Of a stretch of 64,000 bases of DNA, positions 1 through 9,509 are shown piece after piece (position 1 is the first letter of the stretch; every line of letters starts with the position of its first letter). Below the pieces are notes generated by a model. That model had not been told where the DNA came from and did no database searches. It saw only the letters and a program-made list of their open reading frames with translations. The translations under genes were made by a program, and so were the position numbers. This DNA is from Limosilactobacillus panis. GTDB lineage: Bacteria > Bacillota > Bacilli > Lactobacillales > Lactobacillaceae. The stretch spans positions 620,001 through 684,000 of the forward strand of contig NZ_CP081855.1 of NCBI RefSeq assembly GCF_019797825.1, read 5' to 3'.

Positions 1-1
1 T

Positions 2-883
2 AACGGTGATGTTCTACTGGTTCAAAACACCCGTTATGAAGATGTTAAGGATGGCAAATATGTCAAGCGTGAATCTGGTAACGACCCTGAATTAGGTAAG
101 TACTGGGCTTCACTCGGTGATGTCTTCATTAATGATGCCTTTGGTACTGCTCACCGGAAGCATGCTTCTAACGTTGGAATTGCCACCAACATGCCAGGCA
201 AGGCTGCCGCTGGTTACCTGATGGAAAAGGAAATCAAGTTCTTGGGGAACGCTGTTGATGACCCACAACGCCCATTCATTGCTATCCTTGGTGGTGCCAA
301 GGTTTCTGACAAGATTGGTGTTATTGACCACTTGTTAGACAAGGCTGATAAGATCATCATTGGTGGTGGGATGGCTTACACCTTCTACGCTGCCAAGGGA
401 ATTAAGGTTGGTAACTCCTTAGTTGAAAAGGACAAGATTGATGTTGCCAAGGAAATCCTGGATAAGGCTGGCGACAAGCTGGTACTACCAGTTGACAATG
501 TGGTTGCTGACAAGTTTAATAATGACGCCAACACCAAGGTTGTTGAAGGCGATATTGACGATGGCTGGATGGCCCTTGACATTGGCCCTAAGACTATCAA
601 ACTGTATGAAGACGTTCTAAAGGACGCCAAGACGGTTGTTTGGAACGGCCCAATGGGTGTCTTTGAAATGTCTAATTTTGCTAAGGGAACACTGGAAATC
701 GGAAAGTTCCTCGGTACCCTAGACGACGCAACTACCATCGTTGGTGGCGGGGACTCCACTGCTGCCGTTAAGCAGTTGGGTGTTGCTGACAAGTTGACCC
801 ACATTTCTACTGGTGGTGGTGCTTCACTGACCTACCTCGAAGGGAAGACTTTGCCAGGAATTGCCGCAATTTCTGAAAAATAA
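2..883 (+). CDS. pgk: phosphoglycerate kinase, 3' part
   Basis: Glycolytic kinase that moves the acyl phosphate of 1,3-bisphosphoglycerate to ADP in the cytoplasm. The gene runs off the left edge; about 293 C-terminal residues are present (family about 400). An open frame continues upstream of the first visible ATG, so the reading starts at base 2. Seen in order: [28 protein letters not shown], the nucleotide-site [19 protein letters not shown], and the conserved C-terminal [14 protein letters not shown]. It is followed by tpiA and eno, the usual lactobacillar glycolytic order, with a terminator-like hairpin in between. Codon use is strongly biased, as expected for a highly expressed gene. 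Confidence 0.97.
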   Translation, partial: NGDVLLVQNTRYEDVKDGKYVKRESGNDPELGKYWASLGDVFINDAFGTAHRKHASNVGIATNMPGKAAAGYLMEKEIKFLGNAVDDPQRPFIAILGGAKVSDKIGVIDHLLDKADKIIIGGGMAYTFYAAKGIKVGNSLVEKDKIDVAKEILDKAGDKLVLPVDNVVADKFNNDANTKVVEGDIDDGWMALDIGPKTIKLYEDVLKDAKTVVWNGPMGVFEMSNFAKGTLEIGKFLGTLDDATTIVGGGDSTAAVKQLGVADKLTHISTGGGASLTYLEGKTLPGIAAISEK

Positions 884-928
884 TTGATTAGACAAGAGGA
901 CACTTTTGGCCTCCTGTGATAATAAATA

Positions 929-968
929 AGGTTCCACCGCTGAAGATTGTGAAGCGGTGGAACCTCTT
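929..968 (+). terminator. hairpin between pgk and tpiA
   Basis: A perfect 13-bp stem (AGGTTCCACCGCT / AGCGGTGGAACCT) with an 11-nt loop lies about 85 nt before tpiA. The U-tract after it is weak (CTTTATG). It probably attenuates transcription between pgk and tpiA or processes the operon mRNA. Confidence 0.6.
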
Positions 969-1052
969 TATGTAATGTCCAGGAAATTTAAGAACGGCAA
1001 CGTGGGCAGTTACTCAAGGGTACTGATCACCCACCAAAATAGGGGGGATTTT

Positions 1053-1805
1053 ATGCGTATTCCGATTATTGCCGGTAACTGGAAAATGAACAAGACCGTT
1101 GATGAAGCCGTTACGTTTGTTAAAGAAATTAAGGATCGGCTGCCACCAGCTAACCAATTGCAAACGGCCCTGGCGGCACCAACTCTGTGCCTGATGCCAA
1201 TGATGCGGGCGGCAACCGGTTCACCACTGAAATTAATGGCGGAAAACTGTTTTTACAAGAATGCTGGGGCCTATACGGGGGAAACGAGTCCTTTTGCTCT
1301 GTACCAGGCAGGAATCCACCATGTTATTCTTGGCCATTCTGAACGCCGGAAGTATTTTCATGAGGACGATGAACTGATCAATAAAAAGGTGAAAGCGGCT
1401 CTTGACAATGGCCTCTGCCCGATTGTCTGCTGTGATGACACGATGGGACGCCGGATTGCTAAGGATGATAAGGTCCACTGGGTTGTCGGCCGGATTCTTG
1501 CTGACTTAAAGGGACTAACCACCAACGATATTCGTAAAGTTACCGTTGCCTATGAGCCCAGCTGGGCAATTGGTAGTGGTCAGAGTGCCAATCCTGACCA
1601 GGCTGAGGAGGGGTGTTACCTGATTCGCCAAACAATTAGCGATATGTACGGTGATGCGGTGGCCGATGACGTCCGGATTCTTTACGGTGGGAGTGTCACT
1701 CCAGAAAACACCAGTGCACTGATGGCGACCGCTGATATTGATGGTGTCCTTGTTGGTGCGGATAGTCTGGACGCAGAAACTTTTTTAGAAATAGTTAACC
1801 ATTAA
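1053..1805 (+). CDS. tpiA: triosephosphate isomerase
   Basis: Interconverts dihydroxyacetone phosphate and glyceraldehyde 3-phosphate as a cytoplasmic TIM-barrel dimer. The protein has 250 residues, the normal length. Catalytic residues are visible: AGNWKMN with Lys11, GHSERR with His95, and AYEPSWAIGSG with Glu168; the phosphate-binding LYGGSV is near the C-terminus. The usual YEPVWAIGTG loop here reads YEPSWAIGSG. The start chosen is the ATG after AGGGGGGAT at 1053; a longer upstream frame has no ribosome site. It lies between pgk and eno. Confidence 0.97.
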   Translation: MRIPIIAGNWKMNKTVDEAVTFVKEIKDRLPPANQLQTALAAPTLCLMPMMRAATGSPLKLMAENCFYKNAGAYTGETSPFALYQAGIHHVILGHSERRKYFHEDDELINKKVKAALDNGLCPIVCCDDTMGRRIAKDDKVHWVVGRILADLKGLTTNDIRKVTVAYEPSWAIGSGQSANPDQAEEGCYLIRQTISDMYGDAVADDVRILYGGSVTPENTSALMATADIDGVLVGADSLDAETFLEIVNH

Positions 1806-1872
1806 ATGCTTGTTTTTAGTTGTGCAAAATAATACAATGTTAATGAAGTAGCGCGATTGCTATCGAATTTAA

Positions 1873-3216
<1,344 letters not shown>

Positions 3217-3237
3217 TTTAAGTAATTAATTGGCCAG

Positions 3238-3290
3238 GTGGCCTTACTAATCTGGAGAACGACCAGGTTGGTGAGGCTACTTTTGTTTTT
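3238..3290 (+). terminator. Rho-independent terminator after eno
   Basis: An 18-bp stem with G-U pairs (GTGGCCTTACTAATCTGG against CCAGGTTGGTGAGGCTAC) and a short loop is followed by TTTTGTTTTT. Confidence 0.9.
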
Positions 3291-3401
3291 AAATGATAAT
3301 GCTGGCAGACTAAATTATTGAAACCGCTTCGTTTTTGGTTGACCTGCGCTATAATGTTAAGGAATGGTCGTTTAGGACCGACCAACAGAGGAGGAAATAC
3401 G

Positions 3402-5126
3402 ATGGCCAAAGAGATTAAAGGGATTGCCGCTAGTGAAGGGATTGGAATTGCCCCGGTTTACCGCCTGGTGGAACCCGACCTACATTACCAGAAGCGGCGG
3501 GTCAATAATACCTTGACGGAATACAAGCGGGTGCTACAGGCGTTCAATGAATCCACCGATGAATTACGGCGCATTAAGAAAAACGCTCGCGGGCGCCTCG
3601 CTGATGAAGACCTCCAAGTATTTGATGCCCATATCGCCATTCTTTCGGACCCCGAGTTACTCGGCCAGGTTAAGCAGCTGATTGACCAGCAGCAACTATG
3701 TGCCGAAGAGGCGGTTGACCGGGTAACCAGCCGCTTTGCTCAGACCATGGTCCAGATGACCGACCCCTACTTTAAAGAACGGGCTGGTGACGTTAAGGAT
3801 GTTGCCAAACGGGCCATGGCTAACTTGATGGGCAAGAAGCTCCCGGACATTTCAACAATCGATCATCCGGTAATCCTTGTTGCCCATGAAGTGACCCCCT
3901 CTGATACTTCGCAGATGGATAAGAAATTCATCAAGGGTATTGTTACAGATATCGGTGGGCGGACCAGCCATGCCGCTATTATGGCCCGGACGCTGCGGAT
4001 CCCGGCGGTGGTCGGGACGGAACACGCGGCCGAATTAACCCGGGATGGCCAACTGATGGTTGTCGATGGCCTTCGCGGGGTTGTCTTCGTCGAACCAACT
4101 CAGGACAAGGTTACGAGCTACCGGGACAAGGCTCACGAACTGACGGAGGAGCGGCAAAACTGGGCCCAGCTAGTTAATGCGCCCTCTGTCTCCAAAAACG
4201 GTCAGCGCTTCGCCATTGAGGCTAATATTGGTAATCCTGATGATGTTGCAGATGCTACCCGGCAGGGAGCGGATGGGGTTGGCCTCTTTCGCTCGGAATT
4301 TCTCTACATGGAAAGCGACCATATGCCAACCGAAGAAGAGCAGTTTACTGCCTACCGCCAAGCCGTAAGCGGGGTGGAAGGCAAACCCGTTGTGGTGCGG
4401 ACCCTTGATATCGGGGGCGATAAGCCCTTGCCGTACCTTCCCTTGCCACGGGAAATGAACCCCTTCTTAGGTTACCGGGCTATCCGGATTAGTCTTCAGC
4501 ACCCGGACATGTTTAAAACCCAACTACGGGCTCTGATTCGGGCTTCGCAGTTTGGCCCCCTTTCCATCATGTTTCCGATGATCGGGACGATTGCTGAACT
4601 GCGGGCAGCAGAAAAAATCTTTAATGAGTGCCGGTCAGAGCTCCAGGCGGACCAGCCGGGGCTCGGTGACGACATCAAGTTGGGAATGATGATTGAGGTT
4701 CCCCTAGCGGCAATCAACGCTGACCAGTTTGCAAAGGAGGTTGACTTCTTCAGCATCGGGACGAATGACCTGATTCAGTACAACTTTGCTGCCGACCGGG
4801 GGAATGATGCGGTGGCTAACCTCTACCAGCCACTCAATCCGGCCTTCCTGGGGCTGATCCAACACGTGATTGATGCCGGTCACCGTCATAATACCAAGGT
4901 GGCGATGTGCGGCGAGATGGCGGGTGACCGCTTGGCACTACCCCTGTTAATGGGGATGGGGCTGGATGAGTATTCCATGTCCGCTCCTTCAATCCTCCAA
5001 ACCCGGATGATGATGAGCAAGCTCGACACGCAGAAGTGCAGCGACCTGGTTAATGAGGCAGTTAATAATTGCGTCACTAATGAAGAAGTCGAGCAACTGG
5101 TCCGTGACTGGCTGGCTAACAACTAA
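3402..5126 (+). CDS. ptsI: PEP-protein phosphotransferase (enzyme I of the PTS)
   Basis: Takes phosphate from phosphoenolpyruvate onto a histidine and passes it to HPr; cytoplasmic. It has 574 residues. Domains in order: N-terminal HPr-binding/phosphohistidine domain with GGRTSHAAIMAR (active His190), then the PEP-binding barrel with GVGLFRSEFLYM, GTNDLIQYNFAADR and the MCGEMAGD cysteine loop near residue 500. The start is the ATG after GAGGAGGAAATACG; an upstream extension lacks a ribosome site. It is monocistronic here: no ptsH precedes it, unlike the usual ptsHI operon of Firmicutes. In heterofermenters with few PTS permeases it may serve mainly HPr-linked regulation (inference). Confidence 0.95.
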   Translation: MAKEIKGIAASEGIGIAPVYRLVEPDLHYQKRRVNNTLTEYKRVLQAFNESTDELRRIKKNARGRLADEDLQVFDAHIAILSDPELLGQVKQLIDQQQLCAEEAVDRVTSRFAQTMVQMTDPYFKERAGDVKDVAKRAMANLMGKKLPDISTIDHPVILVAHEVTPSDTSQMDKKFIKGIVTDIGGRTSHAAIMARTLRIPAVVGTEHAAELTRDGQLMVVDGLRGVVFVEPTQDKVTSYRDKAHELTEERQNWAQLVNAPSVSKNGQRFAIEANIGNPDDVADATRQGADGVGLFRSEFLYMESDHMPTEEEQFTAYRQAVSGVEGKPVVVRTLDIGGDKPLPYLPLPREMNPFLGYRAIRISLQHPDMFKTQLRALIRASQFGPLSIMFPMIGTIAELRAAEKIFNECRSELQADQPGLGDDIKLGMMIEVPLAAINADQFAKEVDFFSIGTNDLIQYNFAADRGNDAVANLYQPLNPAFLGLIQHVIDAGHRHNTKVAMCGEMAGDRLALPLLMGMGLDEYSMSAPSILQTRMMMSKLDTQKCSDLVNEAVNNCVTNEEVEQLVRDWLANN

Positions 5127-5317
5127 GCGAAGAAATGACAATAATAGCTAGTGAAGCTAATTTAAATTATTTTTACCAGCTGTTTTGCTTTTTAAATAAA
5201 GTGTCAACTGAACTTTCCACTAATAAGTTAAAAAATGATGAGAAGAATATAGAAAATCACGGGAAACTATAATATACTTTGTAACTGTTAACTGATTACG
5301 GAAGGGAATCGATTAGT

Positions 5318-6700
5318 ATGAAGAATTCAGCACCGAAGTTGCGTCGGTCGATGACTGCCGGCCAGATGGAAATGATTTCACTTGGTGGTGCCATCGGGGT
5401 CGGTCTATTTATGGGGGCCACTTCCACAATCAAGTGGACGGGACCGTCTGTCCTGCTGGCGTACGCCTTTGTTGGTTTAATCTTGTATATCGTGATGCGG
5501 GCGCTCGGGGAGATGATTTACATTAACCCCGGGACCGGGTCGTTTGCTGACTACGCAACCGAGTACGTTCACCCTTTAGCTGGTTACATCGCTAAGTGGG
5601 CAAACGTCTTCGAATACATTGTCGTTGGGATGTCGGAAGTAGTGGCCGCCACGGAATACCTTAAATATTGGTGGCCCCACATGCATACCTGGATTGCCGG
5701 AATTGTCATCATTATTTTCTTGGTTCTGGCTAACCTTGCCAGTGCGAAAGCCTATGGTTCACTGGAATTCTGGTTTGCAATGATTAAGGTGATTACAATT
5801 ATCTTCATGATTATTCTTGGCTTCTTGGTAATCTTCTTTGGCTTCGGGAACGGCGGCAAGCCAACCGGCTTTAGCAACCTCTGGTCCCACGGTGGCTTCT
5901 TTACTGGCGGGGTGAGCGGATTCTTCTTCTCCATGTCGATTATTGTTGGTTCGTACGAAGGAATTGAACTGCTGGGAATTTCCGCTGGTGAAGTTGCCAA
6001 CCCCCAAAAGGCAATTGTTAAGTCCGTTAAGTCCGTTTTGTTCCGAATTTTGATTTTCTACATTGGCGCAATCTTTGTAATTGTTACAATTTACCCGTGG
6101 AATAAGCTGAGCAGTGTTGGTTCACCATTCGTTTCTACCTTTGCCAAGGTGGGAATTACGGCGGCCGCTTCCATTATTAACTTTGTTGTGCTAACGGCGG
6201 CGCTTTCGGGGGCAAACTCTGGAATTTACAGTTCCAGCCGGATGCTCTTTAAATTGGCTCACGAAGGGGATGCACCAAGTATCTTTGGTCGCCTTTCCAA
6301 GCGGGTCGTTCCAGATGCCGCTATCTTAGGAATTTCAGGTGGAATCCTAGTTGGTTTTATCGTTGATATTGTTGCGTCTATTTACAGTAAGTCTACGGCA
6401 GACATGTTCGTGATTGTCTTCAGCTCGTCTGTCCTTCCGGGGATGATTCCCTGGTTTGTCATCCTACTGGCGGAACTGCGCTTCCGGCACAACAACCCCG
6501 ATTTAATGACGAATCACCCGTTTAAGCTGCCACTGTACCCATTCTCCAACTACTTCGCCTTTATCATGTTGATCGTCATTGTGGTCTTCATGTTCATCAA
6601 CCCGGATACCCGGGTATCGGTCATTGTGGGGGCAGTGGTTCTCATCCTGGCAGTCCTGATTTACCTCTTGCGGCATGGCTTGAGCCGGGAAAAGGCTTAA
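5318..6700 (+). CDS. amino acid permease, APC superfamily
   Basis: Membrane transporter that imports an amino acid, probably by proton symport. It has 460 residues and about 12 hydrophobic segments. The N-terminal SLGGAIGVGLFMGATSTI is the conserved TM1 substrate-binding turn of AAT-family permeases; GANSGIYSSSRMLFKLA (TM8) and the conserved Glu of YEGIELLGISAGE (TM6) fit the same family. The substrate cannot be read from the sequence. Ribosome site GGAAGGGA precedes ATG. It is flanked by terminators and so is probably a single-gene unit. Confidence 0.9.
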   Translation: MKNSAPKLRRSMTAGQMEMISLGGAIGVGLFMGATSTIKWTGPSVLLAYAFVGLILYIVMRALGEMIYINPGTGSFADYATEYVHPLAGYIAKWANVFEYIVVGMSEVVAATEYLKYWWPHMHTWIAGIVIIIFLVLANLASAKAYGSLEFWFAMIKVITIIFMIILGFLVIFFGFGNGGKPTGFSNLWSHGGFFTGGVSGFFFSMSIIVGSYEGIELLGISAGEVANPQKAIVKSVKSVLFRILIFYIGAIFVIVTIYPWNKLSSVGSPFVSTFAKVGITAAASIINFVVLTAALSGANSGIYSSSRMLFKLAHEGDAPSIFGRLSKRVVPDAAILGISGGILVGFIVDIVASIYSKSTADMFVIVFSSSVLPGMIPWFVILLAELRFRHNNPDLMTNHPFKLPLYPFSNYFAFIMLIVIVVFMFINPDTRVSVIVGAVVLILAVLIYLLRHGLSREKA

Positions 6701-6712
6701 AAATTTAGACTA

Positions 6713-6747
6713 AGGAGCACTAGTATAATGACGGTGCTCTTTTTTTA
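6713..6747 (+). terminator. terminator after the amino acid permease
   Basis: Stem GAGCAC / GTGCTC with a 13-nt loop, followed by TTTTTTTATTT. Confidence 0.75.
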
Positions 6748-6818
6748 TTTGCGGGGGCGTGGCACTTGGCCGCTTTTGTAGTACAATATCCTTTAGCTTA
6801 TTCTGAAGGGACCTATTT

Positions 6819-8360
6819 ATGAACAGAGGAGAATTTATTCATCGTCATAACCAGCTCGTCCAGGTTTTGTGCGCCATCTTAATTGGCCTTTTGACGGGCC
6901 TCGTGGTTAGCGTCTTTCGCCTATCCATCCAACACTTGCTGGGCTTTGTCACGGTTAGTTTCCGCTACTTTCACCACCACCCAACGGGGCTGATTTGGTG
7001 GGCACTGGCTTCCGTGATTTTGGCTCTAATCCTGGGAATCATGACCCAGCGTTACCCGAATATCAAGGGGTCCGGGATTCCGCAGATTGAGGGGCAGTTG
7101 ACTAGTCAGTTTGACGAAAAATGGTGGCCGGTCCTCTGGCGAAAGTTCATCGGGGGAATCCTGGCGATTGGGTCCGGGCTCTACCTCGGTCGGGAAGGAC
7201 CGTCAATCCAACTCGGGGCCGCAGTTGGCCAGGGGTTGGCCGAGAGCTTCCACGCTGGCAAGCTAAACCGCCAGCTGGGGATTGCCAGTGGGGCCGCTGC
7301 CGGTTTGGCCGCTGCCTTTAACGCCCCGATTGCCAGCACGATCTTTATCTTGGAGGAGGTTTACCACAACTTTTCGCCTTTGATTTGGCTGGCGACCTTT
7401 GTCAGTTCCCTGTGCTCCAACATGGTGTCGATGACCTTCTTTGGCTTGCAGCCGGTATTAGCGGTGCCCTATCACCACATGCTACCGACAGGCCTCTATT
7501 GGCAGCTGGTCGTCCTTGGCCTGGTACTGGGCCTGTTAGGGCGTTTCTACCAGGTGATCATTTTGAACCTTGATAAGTGGACCGGGAAGCTGAAGTGGGT
7601 TCCCCCTTACGCGTATCCCGTATTACCGTTTCTGTTAGTCATGCCGGTTGCCTGGTACTTCCCGCTCACCCTGGGTGGGGGGAACCAGCTGATCACCGGG
7701 CTGACCAACCTCCCGTTTTCGTTGAGCCTATTTGTCGGACTTTTCGTCCTCCGCTTTGTCTTTTCAATGATTAGTTATAGCTCACAGCTTCCCGGGGGAA
7801 TCTTTTTACCGATCCTGACCCTGGGAGCTGTACTGGGGGCCGTCTACTGTGCTTTGATGGTTCGCTTGGGCTTGCTGCCGGTTCGCTACCTACCGAACTT
7901 TATTATTTACGCGATGGCTGGTTACTTTGCCTGCATCAGTAAGGCCCCCTTTACCGCCATTTTGCTGATTACGGAAATGGTCGGCTCACTGGCCCACCTG
8001 ATGCCCCTGGCAATCGTGGCCATGGTCGCTTACCTGGTTGTTGATGGCCTTCATGGGGAGCCGGTTTATACCGCAATGTTCAATAACTTTATCGGTAAGC
8101 ACACCCCTGCTGTTCAACACGAGGTTGAGATGTCAGTGACGATTTACGCGGGATCCATCCTGGACGGTAAGAAAATTGCCGACTTTGTTTGGCCGTACTC
8201 GAGTATCGTCACGACCATCTACCGGGGTGAAGAGCGGATTATTCCGAATGGCCAGACGGTTCTTGCTGCCGGTGACACAATCATCGTTCACGCCGTCCAA
8301 ACAAATAATAACCAGGCCTATAAACGGATCAGCCGGGCGGCGCACTATGCGAATGTATAG
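6819..8360 (+). CDS. ClC-family chloride channel/antiporter with C-terminal TrkA-C domain
   Basis: Membrane protein moving chloride (or fluoride), as a channel or Cl/H exchanger. It has 513 residues. Selectivity-filter motifs are present: GSGIPQIEGQL, GREGPSIQLGA and GGIFLPILTLGA; a glutamate sits at the gating position in GREGP. After roughly 10-12 membrane helices, a soluble tail from about residue 435 reads like a TrkA-C (RCK-C) regulatory domain (GSILDGKKIADFVWPYSS, ending with IIVHAVQT). The start follows the ribosome-like GAAGGGAC. It stands alone between terminators and secG. Confidence 0.9.
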   Translation: MNRGEFIHRHNQLVQVLCAILIGLLTGLVVSVFRLSIQHLLGFVTVSFRYFHHHPTGLIWWALASVILALILGIMTQRYPNIKGSGIPQIEGQLTSQFDEKWWPVLWRKFIGGILAIGSGLYLGREGPSIQLGAAVGQGLAESFHAGKLNRQLGIASGAAAGLAAAFNAPIASTIFILEEVYHNFSPLIWLATFVSSLCSNMVSMTFFGLQPVLAVPYHHMLPTGLYWQLVVLGLVLGLLGRFYQVIILNLDKWTGKLKWVPPYAYPVLPFLLVMPVAWYFPLTLGGGNQLITGLTNLPFSLSLFVGLFVLRFVFSMISYSSQLPGGIFLPILTLGAVLGAVYCALMVRLGLLPVRYLPNFIIYAMAGYFACISKAPFTAILLITEMVGSLAHLMPLAIVAMVAYLVVDGLHGEPVYTAMFNNFIGKHTPAVQHEVEMSVTIYAGSILDGKKIADFVWPYSSIVTTIYRGEERIIPNGQTVLAAGDTIIVHAVQTNNNQAYKRISRAAHYANV

Positions 8361-8424
8361 AAATCACGGTTGTAATATGATATGATATTAGAGATATAGC
8401 CGGTATAAATTAGGAGGAAGATCC

Positions 8425-8664
8425 TTGTATAATACTTTAATGACAATCTTTTTAATTGTATGTGTAATCATGATTGCATGTGTAATGATGCAACCAGCTA
8501 AAAACGATAACGATGCGATGTCTGCCTTGACTGGTGGTGCCGGTGATCTTTTCTCCCGGCGCAAGGCCCGGGGATTTGAAGCCGTCATGCAAATTGTGAC
8601 CACAATCTGTGGGGCACTTTTCTTCATCTTGGCGCTTGCCTTAGTTTACGTATCGTCACATTAG
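8425..8664 (+). CDS. secG: preprotein translocase subunit SecG
   Basis: Small membrane partner of SecYE that aids protein export. It has 79 residues with two hydrophobic helices (about 3-22 and 55-76) joined by a loop holding ALTGGAGDLFSRRKARG, which matches the family. The start is TTG, placed by AGGAGGAAGATCC; no ATG fits. It opens the secG-est-rnr-smpB cluster seen across Firmicutes. Confidence 0.95.
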   Translation: MYNTLMTIFLIVCVIMIACVMMQPAKNDNDAMSALTGGAGDLFSRRKARGFEAVMQIVTTICGALFFILALALVYVSSH

Positions 8665-8680
8665 GTTTTCTAAGTTTGTG

Positions 8681-8712
8681 CCTCCTGGAGCAGTTTCAGG
8701 GGGTCTTTTTAT
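8681..8712 (+). terminator. terminator between secG and est
   Basis: Stem CCTCCTG / CAGGGGG with a loop of about 9 nt and a TCTTTTTATT tail. It may be only partly effective, because rnr and smpB usually need readthrough. Confidence 0.65.
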
Positions 8713-8732
8713 TAAGAAGTGGGGATGGTGAG

Positions 8733-9509
8733 ATGAAGACCTATACTGGTGAAACCTTCTTCTTTCCGCACAGCGGGAAGAAGGGAGTGATCCTGCTGCA
8801 TGCCTACACGGGTAATAGCAACGACGTCCGGATGCTTGGTCGGCAGCTTAACTGGGCTGGCTACACGGTCTGTGCACCACTTTTTACGGGACACGGGGGC
8901 GATCCCCGCGAGATCCTCAAAAAGGGGAGCCCGGCTGACTGGCAGGATGATACCCGGATGGCTATTTTCCACCTGCGGGACACGGGGGTGGACCAGATTG
9001 CCATCTTTGGCCTTTCACTAGGGGGCCTGCTGGCAACGTGGGCCTTAGAAGAGGACCCGTCCTTACTTGGTGGGGGTGTTTTTGCCTCACCAATAACAAC
9101 CTGGGGAGATTCAAATGTTCCCCAATATTTTCCGACACTCGCCGAAAAGTACTACCGGCGGGTACATACAGAGCCGGAATTGATTAGTGAACGGTTAGCA
9201 TGGCTTAATGAGCGGTTACCCGCCCAGCTCAATGATATTAAAAAGCTTGCCCGTCAACTGGCCGTCAACCTTAACCGGATTCACCGGCCGTTTTTTATTG
9301 CCCAGGGCGGTAAGGACGAAATGATTGACCCCAATTCAGGGGCCCAGCTCCGTGACCGTTTACTTGCCCAGGGGACACCAGTTGACTTTCACTACTATCC
9401 GGATGCCACCCACTTACTAACCGTAAATTCAGCACACCGTCAGCTCTTTAGCGACGTTGAAAACTATTTGAATAATTTATTTGAGGTAACAAATGACAAT
9501 CAACAATAA
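8733..9509 (+). CDS. carboxylesterase, alpha/beta hydrolase (Est-type)
   Basis: Cytoplasmic serine hydrolase acting on short-chain acyl esters; the natural substrate is unknown. It has 258 residues. Seen: LHAYTGNSNDVRML (oxyanion/cap region), the nucleophile elbow GLSLGG, a late Asp in GGKDEMIDP and the catalytic His in DATHLLT. The ATG at 8733 follows GGGGATGGTGAG; an upstream in-frame ATG runs through the terminator and is unlikely. The gene overlaps rnr by 17 nt, so the two are probably translationally coupled. Confidence 0.88.
   Translation: MKTYTGETFFFPHSGKKGVILLHAYTGNSNDVRMLGRQLNWAGYTVCAPLFTGHGGDPREILKKGSPADWQDDTRMAIFHLRDTGVDQIAIFGLSLGGLLATWALEEDPSLLGGGVFASPITTWGDSNVPQYFPTLAEKYYRRVHTEPELISERLAWLNERLPAQLNDIKKLARQLAVNLNRIHRPFFIAQGGKDEMIDPNSGAQLRDRLLAQGTPVDFHYYPDATHLLTVNSAHRQLFSDVENYLNNLFEVTNDNQQ

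Noticed and set aside
7121..7774. Several plus-strand frames inside the ClC gene
   Set aside because: Out-of-frame shadows of a well-supported GC-rich gene.
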